A DNA stretch of 18,767 nt from Methanothrix sp. (GTDB lineage Archaea > Halobacteriota > Methanosarcinia > Methanotrichales > Methanotrichaceae). The number at the start of each line of letters is the position of its first letter. Positions within the stretch are counted from its first letter, which is position 1. The notes under the pieces are model-generated. The model had not been told where the DNA came from. It worked only from the letters and a program-made list of their open reading frames with translations, and did no database searches. Made by a program: the position numbers and the translations under genes. Shown piece after piece: positions 9,201 through 16,114 of the stretch. The stretch is taken from the NCBI GenBank assembly GCA_028708055.1, contig JAQVZT010000010.1:1-18767 (forward strand). The letters are read 5' to 3'.

Positions 9201-11694
9201 ATGGGTTCGTCCCGCAGATCCTCTGAACCATGAAGGTGATGTTCCCTCCACGGCTTACATTCTGTCCCAATTCCCAGGTCAAATTACTGCCAACACGCGT
9301 CGGCTCAAAGTCCGAGACCGGCCCGGACTGGTTGACGATGCCTGCGATCTTGCTGGGCCCAATGTACCGGTAATTTATATCGCAATAGGTCAGGTTCATA
9401 TCATGGGCAATCCAGTTGGGGTCATCGTCCGGGCTGTTTTTCGTCAGATTTATGGTGAAGGGAAACATCTTGCATGCTGAGACATAACACGGAAGCTGCA
9501 TGCTCAGGCCGTAGTCAGCCTGATTTACAGTAACGCTCACTGCATCCTGGAAGCAGCCGACATTAGGGCAATCGGGGGTGTATCCATCCACACATAACTT
9601 GGACCAATCTATAAATGAACCAGTCTGCGGCTGACGCAGTGTGTAGTTGATCTGCAGAATGGTTCCGTTTTCAAGCGGTCCGCAAGAGCCATTGAGAAAA
9701 TCGAGATTCTTGGCTATATTCAGAGTTATGGCGGAAACGTTTACACAGGCATGGTTAACGGTAAATATGGCACTTCCGCTGTTGCTACCATCCGGGAAGG
9801 TCTGGCCGTTGGGTCCCGTCTCAGTAAAGCTTATGTTGCTCCAGTTGATGCCTATTGTTTTATTGAAGACATAGGTGTTGTTATAGCTGATAAGGCGGCA
9901 GTTTTCTTGCAGGGTTGGAGTGGCGCTCTTATTTGACGAGCTCAGTATGGTATCATTGAAGCATTTGACCATAATCGGAAATGATGTCTCGGCAAATAAT
10001 GGACATCCGCAGCAGTCTTCACCAGCAGTGACGTTGAAATCATTATTGTAGACATCACCGCAGCTGCATTTTGCATAATCCTTGCTGGCCTTCAGCTGCA
10101 CTATCTTTGACCAGGGAGTGGTATCATTGATGGGCTCATCCCTCCAGACGATAGTTTGATTGCCGGTAAAGACCGTCCCGCCTGCGGCATCAATCACCTC
10201 AAAGTTAGCAGGATAGTGATCGACAATGGTGCTGTTGGGCAGGGAGTGTGAGGCGCAGTTGCCGCTCGAATAGCTGACTTGCAGAGCATATGTTCCCGTT
10301 TCGCCCAGATAGAGAATAGAGTCGCCGCTCTTGCTCGCTGAGATGCTGGGGATGGTGGCGGGATCCATGGAATATGCCATCTGGGTGGCGGGCGGATACC
10401 ATCGCGAACCGCAATCTCCGTAATAGCTGCTGTAGATGTTGAATACTCCGCTGCCACCTGATGCATTGCATCTTCCATAGGGCATTCCGAAGTTAAATGT
10501 GAACGTCTTCGATCCGCCGAGAGGAGTGGCTATTGTTCGTGTTGAATTGATTGTGCCCAGGGTGAAGGTGTGGTTGCTTTCAAAATATTGTGCACCGGAG
10601 ACATTGGTGATGCTGTATGGAGCACTGAAATCGGCAAAGTTCATCTGGTAATTGGTTGCGTTGTTTTGTCCGGTGTTATTGACTGTAACGGTTATGGTGG
10701 TGTTATTGCAGTAGGGAACGATGAAGGGCGATGGGGAAAATGTAAATTGCACATCGGCAACCAGGTAAATGAATTTTATGCTTCCTTTGGCATAGGTCTT
10801 CTGGCAACTATTTCCGGCGCAGCCCCAGCTTACGTTTACCGTATTGACAAGATTCTTGCAGGCCATAACCCGGAAGGTTGTGTTCACAGTCTTTATTTGG
10901 CCGGGATCGATTCGATCGTAAGACCAGTTCATCTGGCCACCCGGAGAGTCGATGCTCAATAGCTCGAGACCATTCTCATTAGTATCATTCACCAGCACAT
11001 TAAATGCCGGTCCGGACCCGATGTTCTCTATCTTCACCGTCCATTTGACCGTATCATACTTGCTGGCCTCTATGACATTGGGCTCCTTGGTGACCTTGAG
11101 CAATCCCTGATTGACGACAATGGCCAGAGAGGAGAACGGCGTAGCAATGCCGCCGCTATATGCTGCATTGACAGCCAGCCGCTTTCCGGAAGGCGATCCG
11201 CAGCCGGCTGTGAGGTTGAATTCTATCTTTAAGTTCTGGTTGTCTCCCAGGACCCAGCTTGAATTTGTCCAGTTGAGATATTGCTGGAGTATTACTGGCT
11301 CCTGTGCTGAGTGGTTGGAGACTGGAAATGTGATATGAACGCTTCCCGGATCATAGCTGAAACCGGTTGGCATGGTAACGTTTATTGCTAGATTGCTGGC
11401 CGCGGGGCCGGTGTTATTGGCATAGACTATGAACTTTGCCGGACTGCAAATGTCAACTTCGGCAGAAGTGACGGCATTTAAGGTTAAAGCTGCCATAGCT
11501 GTGGGGAGAGATAATGCCAGTATCAGCAAAATAGGTATTATTCGAATATATTTGAATCTATTTTTAAATATATTCACAACATTAATTAATAAGAGTACTG
11601 AACTGACCATATGTCTATAGATTCGTGTACTGGTCTCAATTGATCCATTTCCGGACCTTAATGCAGATTCGATGCTCCCAAATACTCCCTTCAT
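6226..11694 (-). CDS. Giant secreted DUF11-array protein with C-terminal 37-residue helical repeats and Cys cluster
   Basis: The gene encodes 1822 residues. The start is supported by gaggga 8 bases upstream of the ATG. A long N-terminal extension precedes the signal-like hydrophobic segment at 52-68 (IIPILLILALSLPTAMA). About nine or ten DUF11/conserved-repeat-type beta domains follow, with starts near 70, 197, 313, 450, 862, 995, 1127, 1260 and 1393; typical boxes are VTKEPNVIEASKYDTVKWTV and ITITKTPSTTYANVGDTVRW. Residues 1524-1692 hold five 37-residue helical repeats, 1700-1768 a small DUF11-like domain, and 1770-1787 a CX2CX2CXCX2CX5C cluster. N-x-S/T sequons are very frequent. The C-terminal ~310 residues match the whole mature protein encoded at 14694-15806, so this looks like a fusion of a DUF11 array with that module. 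I infer a surface or sheath protein. No enzymatic motif is visible. Confidence 0.93.
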   Translation of the reverse strand: MKGVFGSIESALRSGNGSIETSTRIYRHMVSSVLLLINVVNIFKNRFKYIRIIPILLILALSLPTAMAALTLNAVTSAEVDICSPAKFIVYANNTGPAASNLAINVTMPTGFSYDPGSVHITFPVSNHSAQEPVILQQYLNWTNSSWVLGDNQNLKIEFNLTAGCGSPSGKRLAVNAAYSGGIATPFSSLAIVVNQGLLKVTKEPNVIEASKYDTVKWTVKIENIGSGPAFNVLVNDTNENGLELLSIDSPGGQMNWSYDRIDPGQIKTVNTTFRVMACKNLVNTVNVSWGCAGNSCQKTYAKGSIKFIYLVADVQFTFSPSPFIVPYCNNTTITVTVNNTGQNNATNYQMNFADFSAPYSITNVSGAQYFESNHTFTLGTINSTRTIATPLGGSKTFTFNFGMPYGRCNASGGSGVFNIYSSYYGDCGSRWYPPATQMAYSMDPATIPSISASKSGDSILYLGETGTYALQVSYSSGNCASHSLPNSTIVDHYPANFEVIDAAGGTVFTGNQTIVWRDEPINDTTPWSKIVQLKASKDYAKCSCGDVYNNDFNVTAGEDCCGCPLFAETSFPIMVKCFNDTILSSSNKSATPTLQENCRLISYNNTYVFNKTIGINWSNISFTETGPNGQTFPDGSNSGSAIFTVNHACVNVSAITLNIAKNLDFLNGSCGPLENGTILQINYTLRQPQTGSFIDWSKLCVDGYTPDCPNVGCFQDAVSVTVNQADYGLSMQLPCYVSACKMFPFTINLTKNSPDDDPNWIAHDMNLTYCDINYRYIGPSKIAGIVNQSGPVSDFEPTRVGSNLTWELGQNVSRGGNITFMVQRICGTNPCTGTWLNYKDNCGSLVSRFTKCSPGLERFSNITFRKTPEVVYALDRNASWKIYMTNVGSGIAYNVTAVDYMQSDLNYSSSRIRRCPTCPLVAEPENTTVIGHDPCGPDKVIWNIGEMDQQQQVMIEVNATLCGCNNRNNIAYFNLSCGGSECQNVSASSKVELVDAELLVAKHEAGRVDDCKANDPFLIEVTNTASTIYNLSIKETLPPGLKLNDTPTISGAVNTSFDNSNPSVLIWYFNQTYGIVPGTMIYIRFNASVTGPCSFSGGDSTVLLNYIEPCGRFGPEVESKIPVIKFSPAITITKTPSTTYANVGDTVRWNITLMSEGDYAAKNVTLQDILPANTIWDSSYPAYDSGSGSSADPFVWNLPDMKIGQTRSILVNATVISCTDPTNNIARVNWSCCPIAPAVATADLITRPSGSASPDIGQLMMLDTCGGDITLTIANSGATAHVYNISDELPVGFIYKTNSALITSNNASHNSSITIYEPNDFTAINGTLVWNASNIDRVYPNEIITIKFKVQNCTECCKSSRESANVLQFYYFDSCGNLLSTDPDVHSVSPKKGDLVVRKEPAVQFQGPVSWTIYIDNNGNETAKNVSVIDVLGDGFYDVSSSNGTIINNSPFANWTTIEWTGQEVPMGVGKWSVVLNASTNETCGLTHINNVTVRGTCDTGCIYSNDSAIARALSQAVFRLDSLESLLRGQTTTISSFESLLKNSSLDGNASQKFLASFDDLSRRQQLGLNDFEGIVWCNWNDLEEAEKIKFTASFEDLLRREAAIISSNDVLLIRGYCKLNSSEKAVLLSSYEDRIHSEQYLLNSFNKWLDSQSALNETEQQTWYQFLASYEDLIRRQARLISSFQELLYSSCQGTFMEVYKSTNKTDFNANANDPINYTITVNNTGTKTIENITINDSILGVIQGSPGITLVAGANKTYYKVVSHNCSYCSSCICRICNFAQSCGDVVMDATNRTHLCVASNEVCLNISQPSKNLVYPG
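6334..6387 (-). other. Cys cluster CX2CX2CXCX2CX5C
   Basis: Cys at residues 1770, 1773, 1776, 1778, 1781 and 1787 are followed by GDVV and then C-x-x-S-N-E-V-C. The same spacing and the GDVV follow-up occur in the 14694-15806 protein. It could bind a metal or form disulfides; the sequence alone cannot decide. It is extracytoplasmic if the signal peptide works. Confidence 0.75.
6619..7125 (-). repeat. Five 37-residue SFEDL helical repeats (giant minus-strand gene)
   Basis: Units start at residues 1524 (SLESLLRGQ), 1559 (SFDDLSRRQ), 1596 (SFEDLLRRE), 1633 (SYEDRIHSE) and 1672 (SYEDLIRRQ), spaced 35, 37, 37 and 39. Each unit carries a second box 14 residues later, such as SFESLL or SFQELL. The pattern of Leu, Phe and charged residues suggests paired amphipathic helices. 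Confidence 0.8.
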
Positions 11695-11728
11695 ATTATA
11701 ATTCCCTCATGAAAAGGTTATCTATTCA

Positions 11729-11745
11729 TGATATATATAGTTTTT
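11729..11745 (-). promoter_or_regulatory. TATA-like promoter of the giant minus-strand gene
   Basis: On the minus strand the sequence reads aaaaaactatatatatcat about 35-50 bases before the ATG. With the usual archaeal distance of about 25 bases, transcription would start roughly 10-20 bases ahead of the ATG, just before the gaggga ribosome binding site. Confidence 0.45.
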
Positions 11746-12006
11746 TGCGGATAAAAATCTACTCCAGATAATATTTTATGAGAAATTCCATAGTATTAAA
11801 TCAATCAAGTAGCTTTGATCGTTTATCTGCTTTAGAGCAATGGGTCCAAAGGCAATCATCGCGATTATGAATAATCGGAGCAGTTCAGATTTAAAACAAA
11901 GATAAAATATTAATTATTAGATAGCCCTTGTTGTTATTTTTATAAAACATTTCGCGGAAATGCAGTTGAGAACGAGTTCCCGGACGAAATTCCTGGATCA
12001 TCCCAC

Positions 12007-12098
12007 ATACTATTATATATTTTGTCTTATGATGAAAGATTTAAATATAAGAAAATTACTAAAGTTATTATCTGCCTCGTGATAGGAGTATTCGTGAT
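12007..12098 (+). promoter_or_regulatory. Conserved 92-base promoter/leader segment, copy 1
   Basis: It aligns without gaps to 16115-16206; by hand count 74 of 92 bases match, including an unbroken 27-base identity (12064-12090 with 16172-16198). It contains two TATA-like boxes: ttatatat at 12013-12020, and gatttaaata at 12039-12048 preceded by the purine run gaaa. It also has a ribosome binding site aggag at 12084-12088, 10 bases before the ATG at 12099. If the second box is used, transcription would start near 12071. If the first is used, it would start near 12042. Confidence 0.65.
12032..12082 (+). CDS. Possible 16-codon leader ORF, copy 1
   Basis: The frame reads MKDLNIRKLLKLLSAS and stops with TGA just before the aggag site of the next gene. 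Its counterpart at 16140-16190 reads MKSLNPRRLLRLLSAS, the same length with no indel; two of four replacements are Lys to Arg and one further codon change is silent. Against it, the nine base differences are not enriched at third positions, no ribosome binding site precedes it, and the same bases could be promoter and 5' UTR. It may not be transcribed in full. Confidence 0.3.
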   Translation: MKDLNIRKLLKLLSAS

Positions 12099-13811
12099 AT
12101 GAATCAGATATATTGCCATCGAGTTGGGATTGCAGCCTGCTCTTTATTAATTTCACTCGTAATTATCTTTTTGGGCGAAGTGTCTGATTGCTCCGGCCCA
12201 GGCTTTATAGATTCATCGACGGCCTCTTTATCCGATTCCCTATCAGAGAATCCATTTCCTCATCCATCTGCTGGCCAGATGGATATTCTGCACAATGCCT
12301 CACTAATGGAGGACCTTCATGAATTGAATTCCAGCGAGATTTTGCTTTTAAACCAATCCCATCAGATCGATTTAAACGATACGATTTCTCTTGAAGATTC
12401 GCAATCTATTGAACAAAGCTCCATTCCGCTTAGCACATATGAGCGCATATTGAGGGAAAGGGCCATCCGTCTGGCCAAATTTGAGCTAAAAGTAAAGGAA
12501 ATCTGGCCCAAATTATGCCCGGAAGAGAGGGTCGAAATAACAAGGCATCTGGAGGAGCTTTTAAGGCGTCAGGCCATTCTTATCCATGATTTCCAATATC
12601 AATTGAAGAAGAAATTCTGCCTGTATTCCATCCAGGATAAAAAGAAGTTCCTGGACAGTTTTCAGGATCTTCTGGACAGACAAGCTCATCTTCTGATGGG
12701 ATTTGAGGATCTCCTGCACCAGCTGCAAAATGTTCCTGAAGAGAATATGATACAATTCCTGGGCAGCTTTGAAGACCTGATCCGAAAGCAGGCAATCCTG
12801 CTGGATATTTACGATGATTTCCTAAAAGTAGAATGCAATAAAATAAAAGTTAATAAATACATTGAAGAACAGGAATGTTATAGATCCGGACAGGTGGTGA
12901 ATTATACCTATGTGATCAAGAACACCTGCAACTGTTCCACAAAGGAGATTGACATCGTAGACAGCCGGCTGGGCGCCATAGTCAAGGGCATCTCACTGGG
13001 ACCCTATGAAACAAAGTCCGTTAATAAAACCATTATTTTGGATTACCAGCCGGGCACAAGAGTATGCAATACAGCCTGGGCTATTGATCCAGATGATTTC
13101 ACTATAGGTTCAAGCAACGAGATATGCATCAGAATGTGTCCGTCCGGGAAAAACGAGACATACGGGCTTCCTGAGCCTGTGCAATACGGCCAGTACTGTG
13201 AGAGCCAGAAGGTGGCAGGCACAGGCATAGTTGACGTAAGCACCTCAATAGTTGATAAGAATATCGCCCTGCAGTACCAGAATTCGCTTGCCGGAAATGG
13301 AGATATTGAGCTGGATTCAGAGAATGCCCTTTCCGAGAGCGCCAGCAGGCTACAAAGACCAATGGATAATAACACGACACCCCTGAACCTCTACGAGGAT
13401 ACCAGGCTGACCTACTCAGGAGAAACTCCCTTGTCGGGTGGAAAATACCTGGAATCCAGAGAGTTCTTCGGAGGAATTGGGGCCAGCATAAATGAAGCGT
13501 TCTCTGTGAGTGAGATGGAGAAGGACCAGAAGACATTCTTTGCCTCAACAGATCCAGCGAGCAACGAAGTTGATCTGAATAAGAGCAATCAGCTCAGAAA
13601 TGCCAGCAGTACCCACCTGGTAGCCATAAAGACAAAGAACTCCTTCAACGGCACATGGGAGACAGACTCTCGCTTGCACAAGATATTGTATAAAGACATA
13701 AAAGCTCATGAGCTGTTCAACGGAACATTCGAAGCTGAGAAGACTATAAAGTTCCATGAGAACCCTGTGCCTGAAAAGAAACATAGTGGATGTGAAGGCA
13801 TAGATTGCTAG
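12099..13811 (+). CDS. Secreted protein with four 37-residue SFEDL repeats and a C-terminal beta module
   Basis: The gene encodes 570 residues. The start is set by aggag 10 bases upstream and by the same arrangement in the paralogue at 16207. An N-terminal hydrophobic stretch (10-26) suggests export; the cleavage site is unclear. Residues 63-98 contain the conserved ELNSSEILLLNQSHQID box shared with the paralogue. Four 37-residue helical repeats start near 112, 150, 187 and 223. A DUF11-like domain (247-346) carries NTCNC and ends in SSNEICIRMC. Residues 371-554 match the duplicated module of the giant protein at the window start (GTGIV, FNGTWETD, FNGTFEAEKTIKF). The tail ends GCEGIDC. It is divergent from the giant minus-strand gene. 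The function is not known; I infer a surface structural protein. Confidence 0.92.
   Translation: MNQIYCHRVGIAACSLLISLVIIFLGEVSDCSGPGFIDSSTASLSDSLSENPFPHPSAGQMDILHNASLMEDLHELNSSEILLLNQSHQIDLNDTISLEDSQSIEQSSIPLSTYERILRERAIRLAKFELKVKEIWPKLCPEERVEITRHLEELLRRQAILIHDFQYQLKKKFCLYSIQDKKKFLDSFQDLLDRQAHLLMGFEDLLHQLQNVPEENMIQFLGSFEDLIRKQAILLDIYDDFLKVECNKIKVNKYIEEQECYRSGQVVNYTYVIKNTCNCSTKEIDIVDSRLGAIVKGISLGPYETKSVNKTIILDYQPGTRVCNTAWAIDPDDFTIGSSNEICIRMCPSGKNETYGLPEPVQYGQYCESQKVAGTGIVDVSTSIVDKNIALQYQNSLAGNGDIELDSENALSESASRLQRPMDNNTTPLNLYEDTRLTYSGETPLSGGKYLESREFFGGIGASINEAFSVSEMEKDQKTFFASTDPASNEVDLNKSNQLRNASSTHLVAIKTKNSFNGTWETDSRLHKILYKDIKAHELFNGTFEAEKTIKFHENPVPEKKHSGCEGIDC
12432..12830 (+). repeat. Four 37-residue SFEDL helical repeats
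   Basis: Units begin at residues 112 (STYERILRERA), 150 (HLEELLRRQAI), 187 (SFQDLLDRQAH) and 223 (SFEDLIRKQAI). Their aromatic or leucine anchors (Y114, L151, F188, F224) are 37, 37 and 36 residues apart. Each has a second box near +14 (KFELKVK, DFQYQLK, GFEDLLH, IYDDFLK). Confidence 0.8.
13209..13760 (+). other. Surface module shared with the giant protein at the window start
   Basis: Residues 371-554 run GTGIVDVSTSIVD, then YQNSLAGNGDIELDSEN, LTYSGETPLSGGKYLESREF, FNGTWETDSR and FNGTFEAEKTIKFHE. The box order mirrors both copies at 3735-4811. The two FNGT-x-E boxes match TEADF/YVGSF and TGQADF/YIGDY there. Identity is low, so homology is likely but not certain. Confidence 0.5.
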
Positions 13812-13974
13812 GAGACAAGATAGCCTGCCCGCGCGGTGGCAAATCCCTCCGCGATCTGAAGGACAGGGCTTTCTTGCTGGTTCTTCGTTTTTTGAGCCGT
13901 AATAGCCTTCAGCCAGAGTTGAAGATCGCTTTTGGTGCAGATGTGCGTCTTAAGAGACTAGTTGCTCTTTCGAC

Positions 13975-14069
13975 GGGCGAGAAGATTGATTATCTGCACT
14001 ACTTTATCCATCACTATCTATCAAAGCACTCGTGAACTATCTCGTCCTGAGGGACGCGGCTTCTCGCCC
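13975..14069. repeat. 10-bp perfect inverted repeat around a small hairpin
   Basis: gggcgagaag at 13975-13984 is the exact reverse complement of cttctcgccc at 14060-14069. A 5-bp hairpin cgtcc-tgag-ggacg lies between them at 14043-14056. They sit at the 3' side of the tnpB remnant, where IS200/IS605 elements carry their subterminal hairpin end, so this may be a fossil transposon end. Confidence 0.4.
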
Positions 14070-14345
14070 TATCGCCAAAACTTGTATCACTGATATATAA
14101 CGTAGGGATTTGGGCTCTACTGGGCACAACAGACTGTTCCATCCCTGCGATGATCATGTTTCTTGGAGCATTATAGTCCCGATTGCATTAGAATCCGCAA
14201 AAAGGGCACTCATGCACGCGAACGGACAGATATTTCTTTGCTATGCTCTCCCAAGCAGAACACATTAGTGGTGTTATTGGGACCTAATTTGATCAGCTCT
14301 CGACCAGCACTTTGAACCCTATACGAAAGCATGAATAACGATATC
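14015..14345 (-). pseudogene. tnpB: Decayed C-terminal part of an IS200/IS605-family TnpB
   Basis: Three minus-strand reading frames must be joined. They give FRIGFKVLVES, then ELIKLGPNNTTNV, then CSAWESIAKKYLSVRVHECP followed by FCGF, an in-frame stop (tta at 14188-14190) and CNRDYNAPRNMI. This is the TnpB zinc-ribbon region, usually N-T-S/T-x-x-C-S-x-C-G, then L-S-x-R-x-H-x-C-P-x-C-G, then D-R-D-x-N-A. The second Cys of the first knuckle is replaced by Trp. At least two frameshifts (near 14256 and 14300) and one stop make it inactive. The catalytic N-terminal part is absent. The element may have split or rearranged the neighbourhood of the two gene pairs. Confidence 0.75.
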
Positions 14346-14503
14346 AAGGCTATTGACATTCTGCTATCGGCAACTATCGCAAACTCTGTGGAGTTAGCGA
14401 GATCAGCAGGAAGGATTGGGACTTCACGCTCCGATCTCCGCGATCCTACAAGCTAAAATTGACACCAATGCGATATAATGTCTCCAAGACGCTGGAAGAA
14501 AGA

Positions 14504-14645
14504 ATCCATCTCAGCCCAAACTTCGGGCCAGAGATGGATCGAGATATCAATACCCGTCGGAGTATTCGCACCCTCGGACTGAGGGGAAGAGCCCATTGAG
14601 ATCCGACCTACTGCATTGAAATTCTGCTCAATGCAAGCCGGATCT
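14504..14645. other. Cluster of three stem-loops
   Basis: Hairpin 1 (14504-14539) has a 9-bp arm atccatctc/gagatggat plus an inner gccc/gggc and a 7-base loop. Hairpin 2 (14571-14585) is ccctc-ggact-gaggg. Hairpin 3 (14599-14645) has nested perfect arms agatccg/cggatct and gcattga/tcaatgc with an 8-base loop. They lie within 142 bases between the tnpB remnant and the end of the minus-strand gene at 14694. They could be a transposon end, a structured RNA or a terminator region; no T-run follows on either strand. Confidence 0.55.
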
Positions 14646-14693
14646 ACGACGCAGGCAGCCCTCCTCTGTCCGTAGCTAAGGATGAAGTCAATG

Positions 14694-15806
14694 CTACTGC
14701 TTCTGGCATGTTGGGCAGGTATTGGCTTGTGTTACGCTCGGCACCTCCTGGGTGCTATTTCCAGCGGCTGGGACCGTTGTTTCATCGATCTTAGCTCCAG
14801 GATAAACAATTGGATTCCCACCATTCGGATAATCTTTTACTACTCTGCATACCTGGTTGCTGACCACGCACACCGTGAAGTTGCCGGTAGGCGTTACCAC
14901 ATCACCGCATGCAGTCGCGAAATTGCATACATTGCAGGTGCAATTATCGCAATCTGCGCATGTTGTCGGCAAAGGTCCTTTTGTGACTGTGACTGATGGG
15001 GTGGTGCTGTTGAGTTCAATGCCGTTAGCGACAAATCCCATGACCGAGTCGTTAATGCTGACATTTGCAAGCTTTACGCCTGTTGCTGCGGTATCCAGGC
15101 CGGCAGTCACTGTGTAGCTATAATCGGTGCTGGAATTGGTCTTGGTTATCTCGAGATACCGGGTGTCGCATCTGATCTTCAGCAGCATCTCAAAGCTGTC
15201 GAGAAGCCTGGCCTGTCTCCTGATGAGGTCCTCGAAGCTGTCCAGGAAATCAATCCAGGTCTGCTTGAGGGTCGGATCATTTTCAATTGTCTGCTGGTAG
15301 TGCAGCCAGTCTTCAAATTTTGTATAGAGAAGAACTTCATACTTCAATCTGGCTTCAAATCTATCGAGAAGTTCCTGTTTCTGGGAGGCATCTAAGCTGC
15401 AGTAGCCTCTCTTAAGAAGGTCTTCGTTGCTTGAAAGCACAGTCGCTTCCCTGCGAATCAGGTCTTCAAAGCTCTGTGTCAAGCTTATCTTTTCCTGAAC
15501 GCTTAGATCAGACCAATTTCGGCTGACCAGGTCTTCAAAGCTATTGAGGCCCAGTTGCTCCCTCATTGCCAGATCGTCGAAGCTATCCAGAAATTGATAA
15601 TGGTAATTATTCTGGCCATACTGCAAAGTCGAGTTTTTCAGCAGGTTTTCAAAGCTTCCAATGAGTTTGGTCTGGCTTCTGAGCAGATCCTCATAGCTTT
15701 TCATCGAATCGTAAGTCGCTGCATAACATGACCCGGTAAGTGTGCAGGCAATTACCAAGATGCAAATAAATGAGGCGACTGTACGATACCCCGTTAGTCC
15801 ATTCAT
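14694..15806 (-). CDS. Secreted SFEDL-repeat protein with Cys cluster (stand-alone version of the giant protein's C-terminus)
   Basis: The gene encodes 370 residues. The start is supported by ggag 8 bases upstream of the ATG and by a signal peptide at 1-29 with likely cleavage after SCYA. Five 37-residue helical repeats start at 37, 75, 112, 149 and 190. A small DUF11-like domain covers 216-282, a CX2CX2CXCX2CX5C cluster 283-300, then GDVV and CVVSNQVC. The tail after IVYPG (321-370) is Pro/Thr rich and ends CPTCQKQ. Apart from that tail it matches residues about 1520-1822 of the giant minus-strand protein, which ends exactly at VYPG. It is divergent from the paralogous gene at 16207. The function is unknown; extracytoplasmic structural role inferred. 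Confidence 0.92.
   Translation of the reverse strand: MNGLTGYRTVASFICILVIACTLTGSCYAATYDSMKSYEDLLRSQTKLIGSFENLLKNSTLQYGQNNYHYQFLDSFDDLAMREQLGLNSFEDLVSRNWSDLSVQEKISLTQSFEDLIRREATVLSSNEDLLKRGYCSLDASQKQELLDRFEARLKYEVLLYTKFEDWLHYQQTIENDPTLKQTWIDFLDSFEDLIRRQARLLDSFEMLLKIRCDTRYLEITKTNSSTDYSYTVTAGLDTAATGVKLANVSINDSVMGFVANGIELNSTTPSVTVTKGPLPTTCADCDNCTCNVCNFATACGDVVTPTGNFTVCVVSNQVCRVVKDYPNGGNPIVYPGAKIDETTVPAAGNSTQEVPSVTQANTCPTCQKQ
14907..14960 (-). other. Cys cluster CX2CX2CXCX2CX5C
   Basis: CADCDNCTCNVCNFATACGD at residues 283-302 has Cys spacing identical to the cluster at the end of the giant minus-strand protein, with CNFA and CGDVV also conserved. Confidence 0.75.
15177..15698 (-). repeat. Five 37-residue SFEDL helical repeats
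   Basis: Units are SYEDLLRSQTKLIGSFENLL (37), SFDDLAMREQLGLNSFEDLV (75), SFEDLIRREATVLSSNEDLL (112), RFEARLKYEVLLYTKFEDWL (149) and SFEDLIRRQARLLDSFEMLL (190). Spacings are 38, 37, 37 and 41 residues. This is the clearest copy of the repeat in the window and the best source for a profile. Confidence 0.85.
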
Positions 15807-15852
15807 AATACATACTCCATATATTTATTCACTTATGGTTAAGCTCTTTTCT

Positions 15853-15868
15853 AACTATATATATTTTT
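15853..15868 (-). promoter_or_regulatory. TATA-like promoter of the 370-residue SFEDL protein
   Basis: The minus strand reads aaaaatatatatagtt here. Transcription would begin roughly 20-30 bases before the ATG, upstream of the tatggag ribosome binding site at about 15815-15821. Confidence 0.4.
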
Positions 15869-16114
15869 CTAATGACAACCTTCGCGCATAATAATAATTA
15901 TACTGTCCTCAGCCTAATAAAATAAGCAATTTAAAATAATAACTGTCTAATGAGATTGAAGATAGATATATAATATATTTTGCCATTGACGATCTGCAAA
16001 CTAATTATATCATAATTCTGATATATATTTTATGATTATACGTATCATTAACCATATTTATACCATTTCGCGAGGCACCTATATGACCGGCCAATAAACG
16101 GGACGAATCTGCAA

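Larger units (their letters stand above)
11695..12098. other. Divergent intergenic region with promoters for both flanking genes
   Basis: This 404-base, AT-rich spacer lies between divergently transcribed giant and mid-size surface genes. It holds a minus-strand TATA-like box near 11731-11742 and plus-strand boxes within 12007-12049. From about 11935 (tttttataaaacatttcgcg) its plus-side half recalls the 15807-16206 spacer (tttataccatttcgcg near 16057). The middle, about 11760-11930, shows no gene or obvious repeat. Confidence 0.7.
13812..14693. other. Gene-free interval with transposon debris and stem-loops
   Basis: This 882-base interval contains no intact gene. It has a decayed tnpB C-terminal part on the minus strand (14015-14345), a hairpin at 14043-14056, a 10-bp inverted repeat gggcgagaag/cttctcgccc (13975-13984 and 14060-14069), and three strong stem-loops at 14504-14645. 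A TTG-initiated 76-codon frame overlaps the end of the upstream gene and is not convincing. Confidence 0.7.

Noticed and set aside
13805..14035. 76-codon plus-strand frame after the 570-residue gene
   Set aside because: It would start at TTG inside the preceding gene, overlaps the 3' end of the tnpB remnant on the other strand, and resembles nothing I know.
14453..14700. Open minus-strand stretch of about 80 codons (includes IHLWPEVWAEMDSFFQRLGD)
   Set aside because: It has no start with a ribosome binding site, runs into the neighbouring gene in another frame, and coincides with the stem-loop cluster, which explains the sequence better. It could be a fragment of transposon coding sequence, but I cannot support it.
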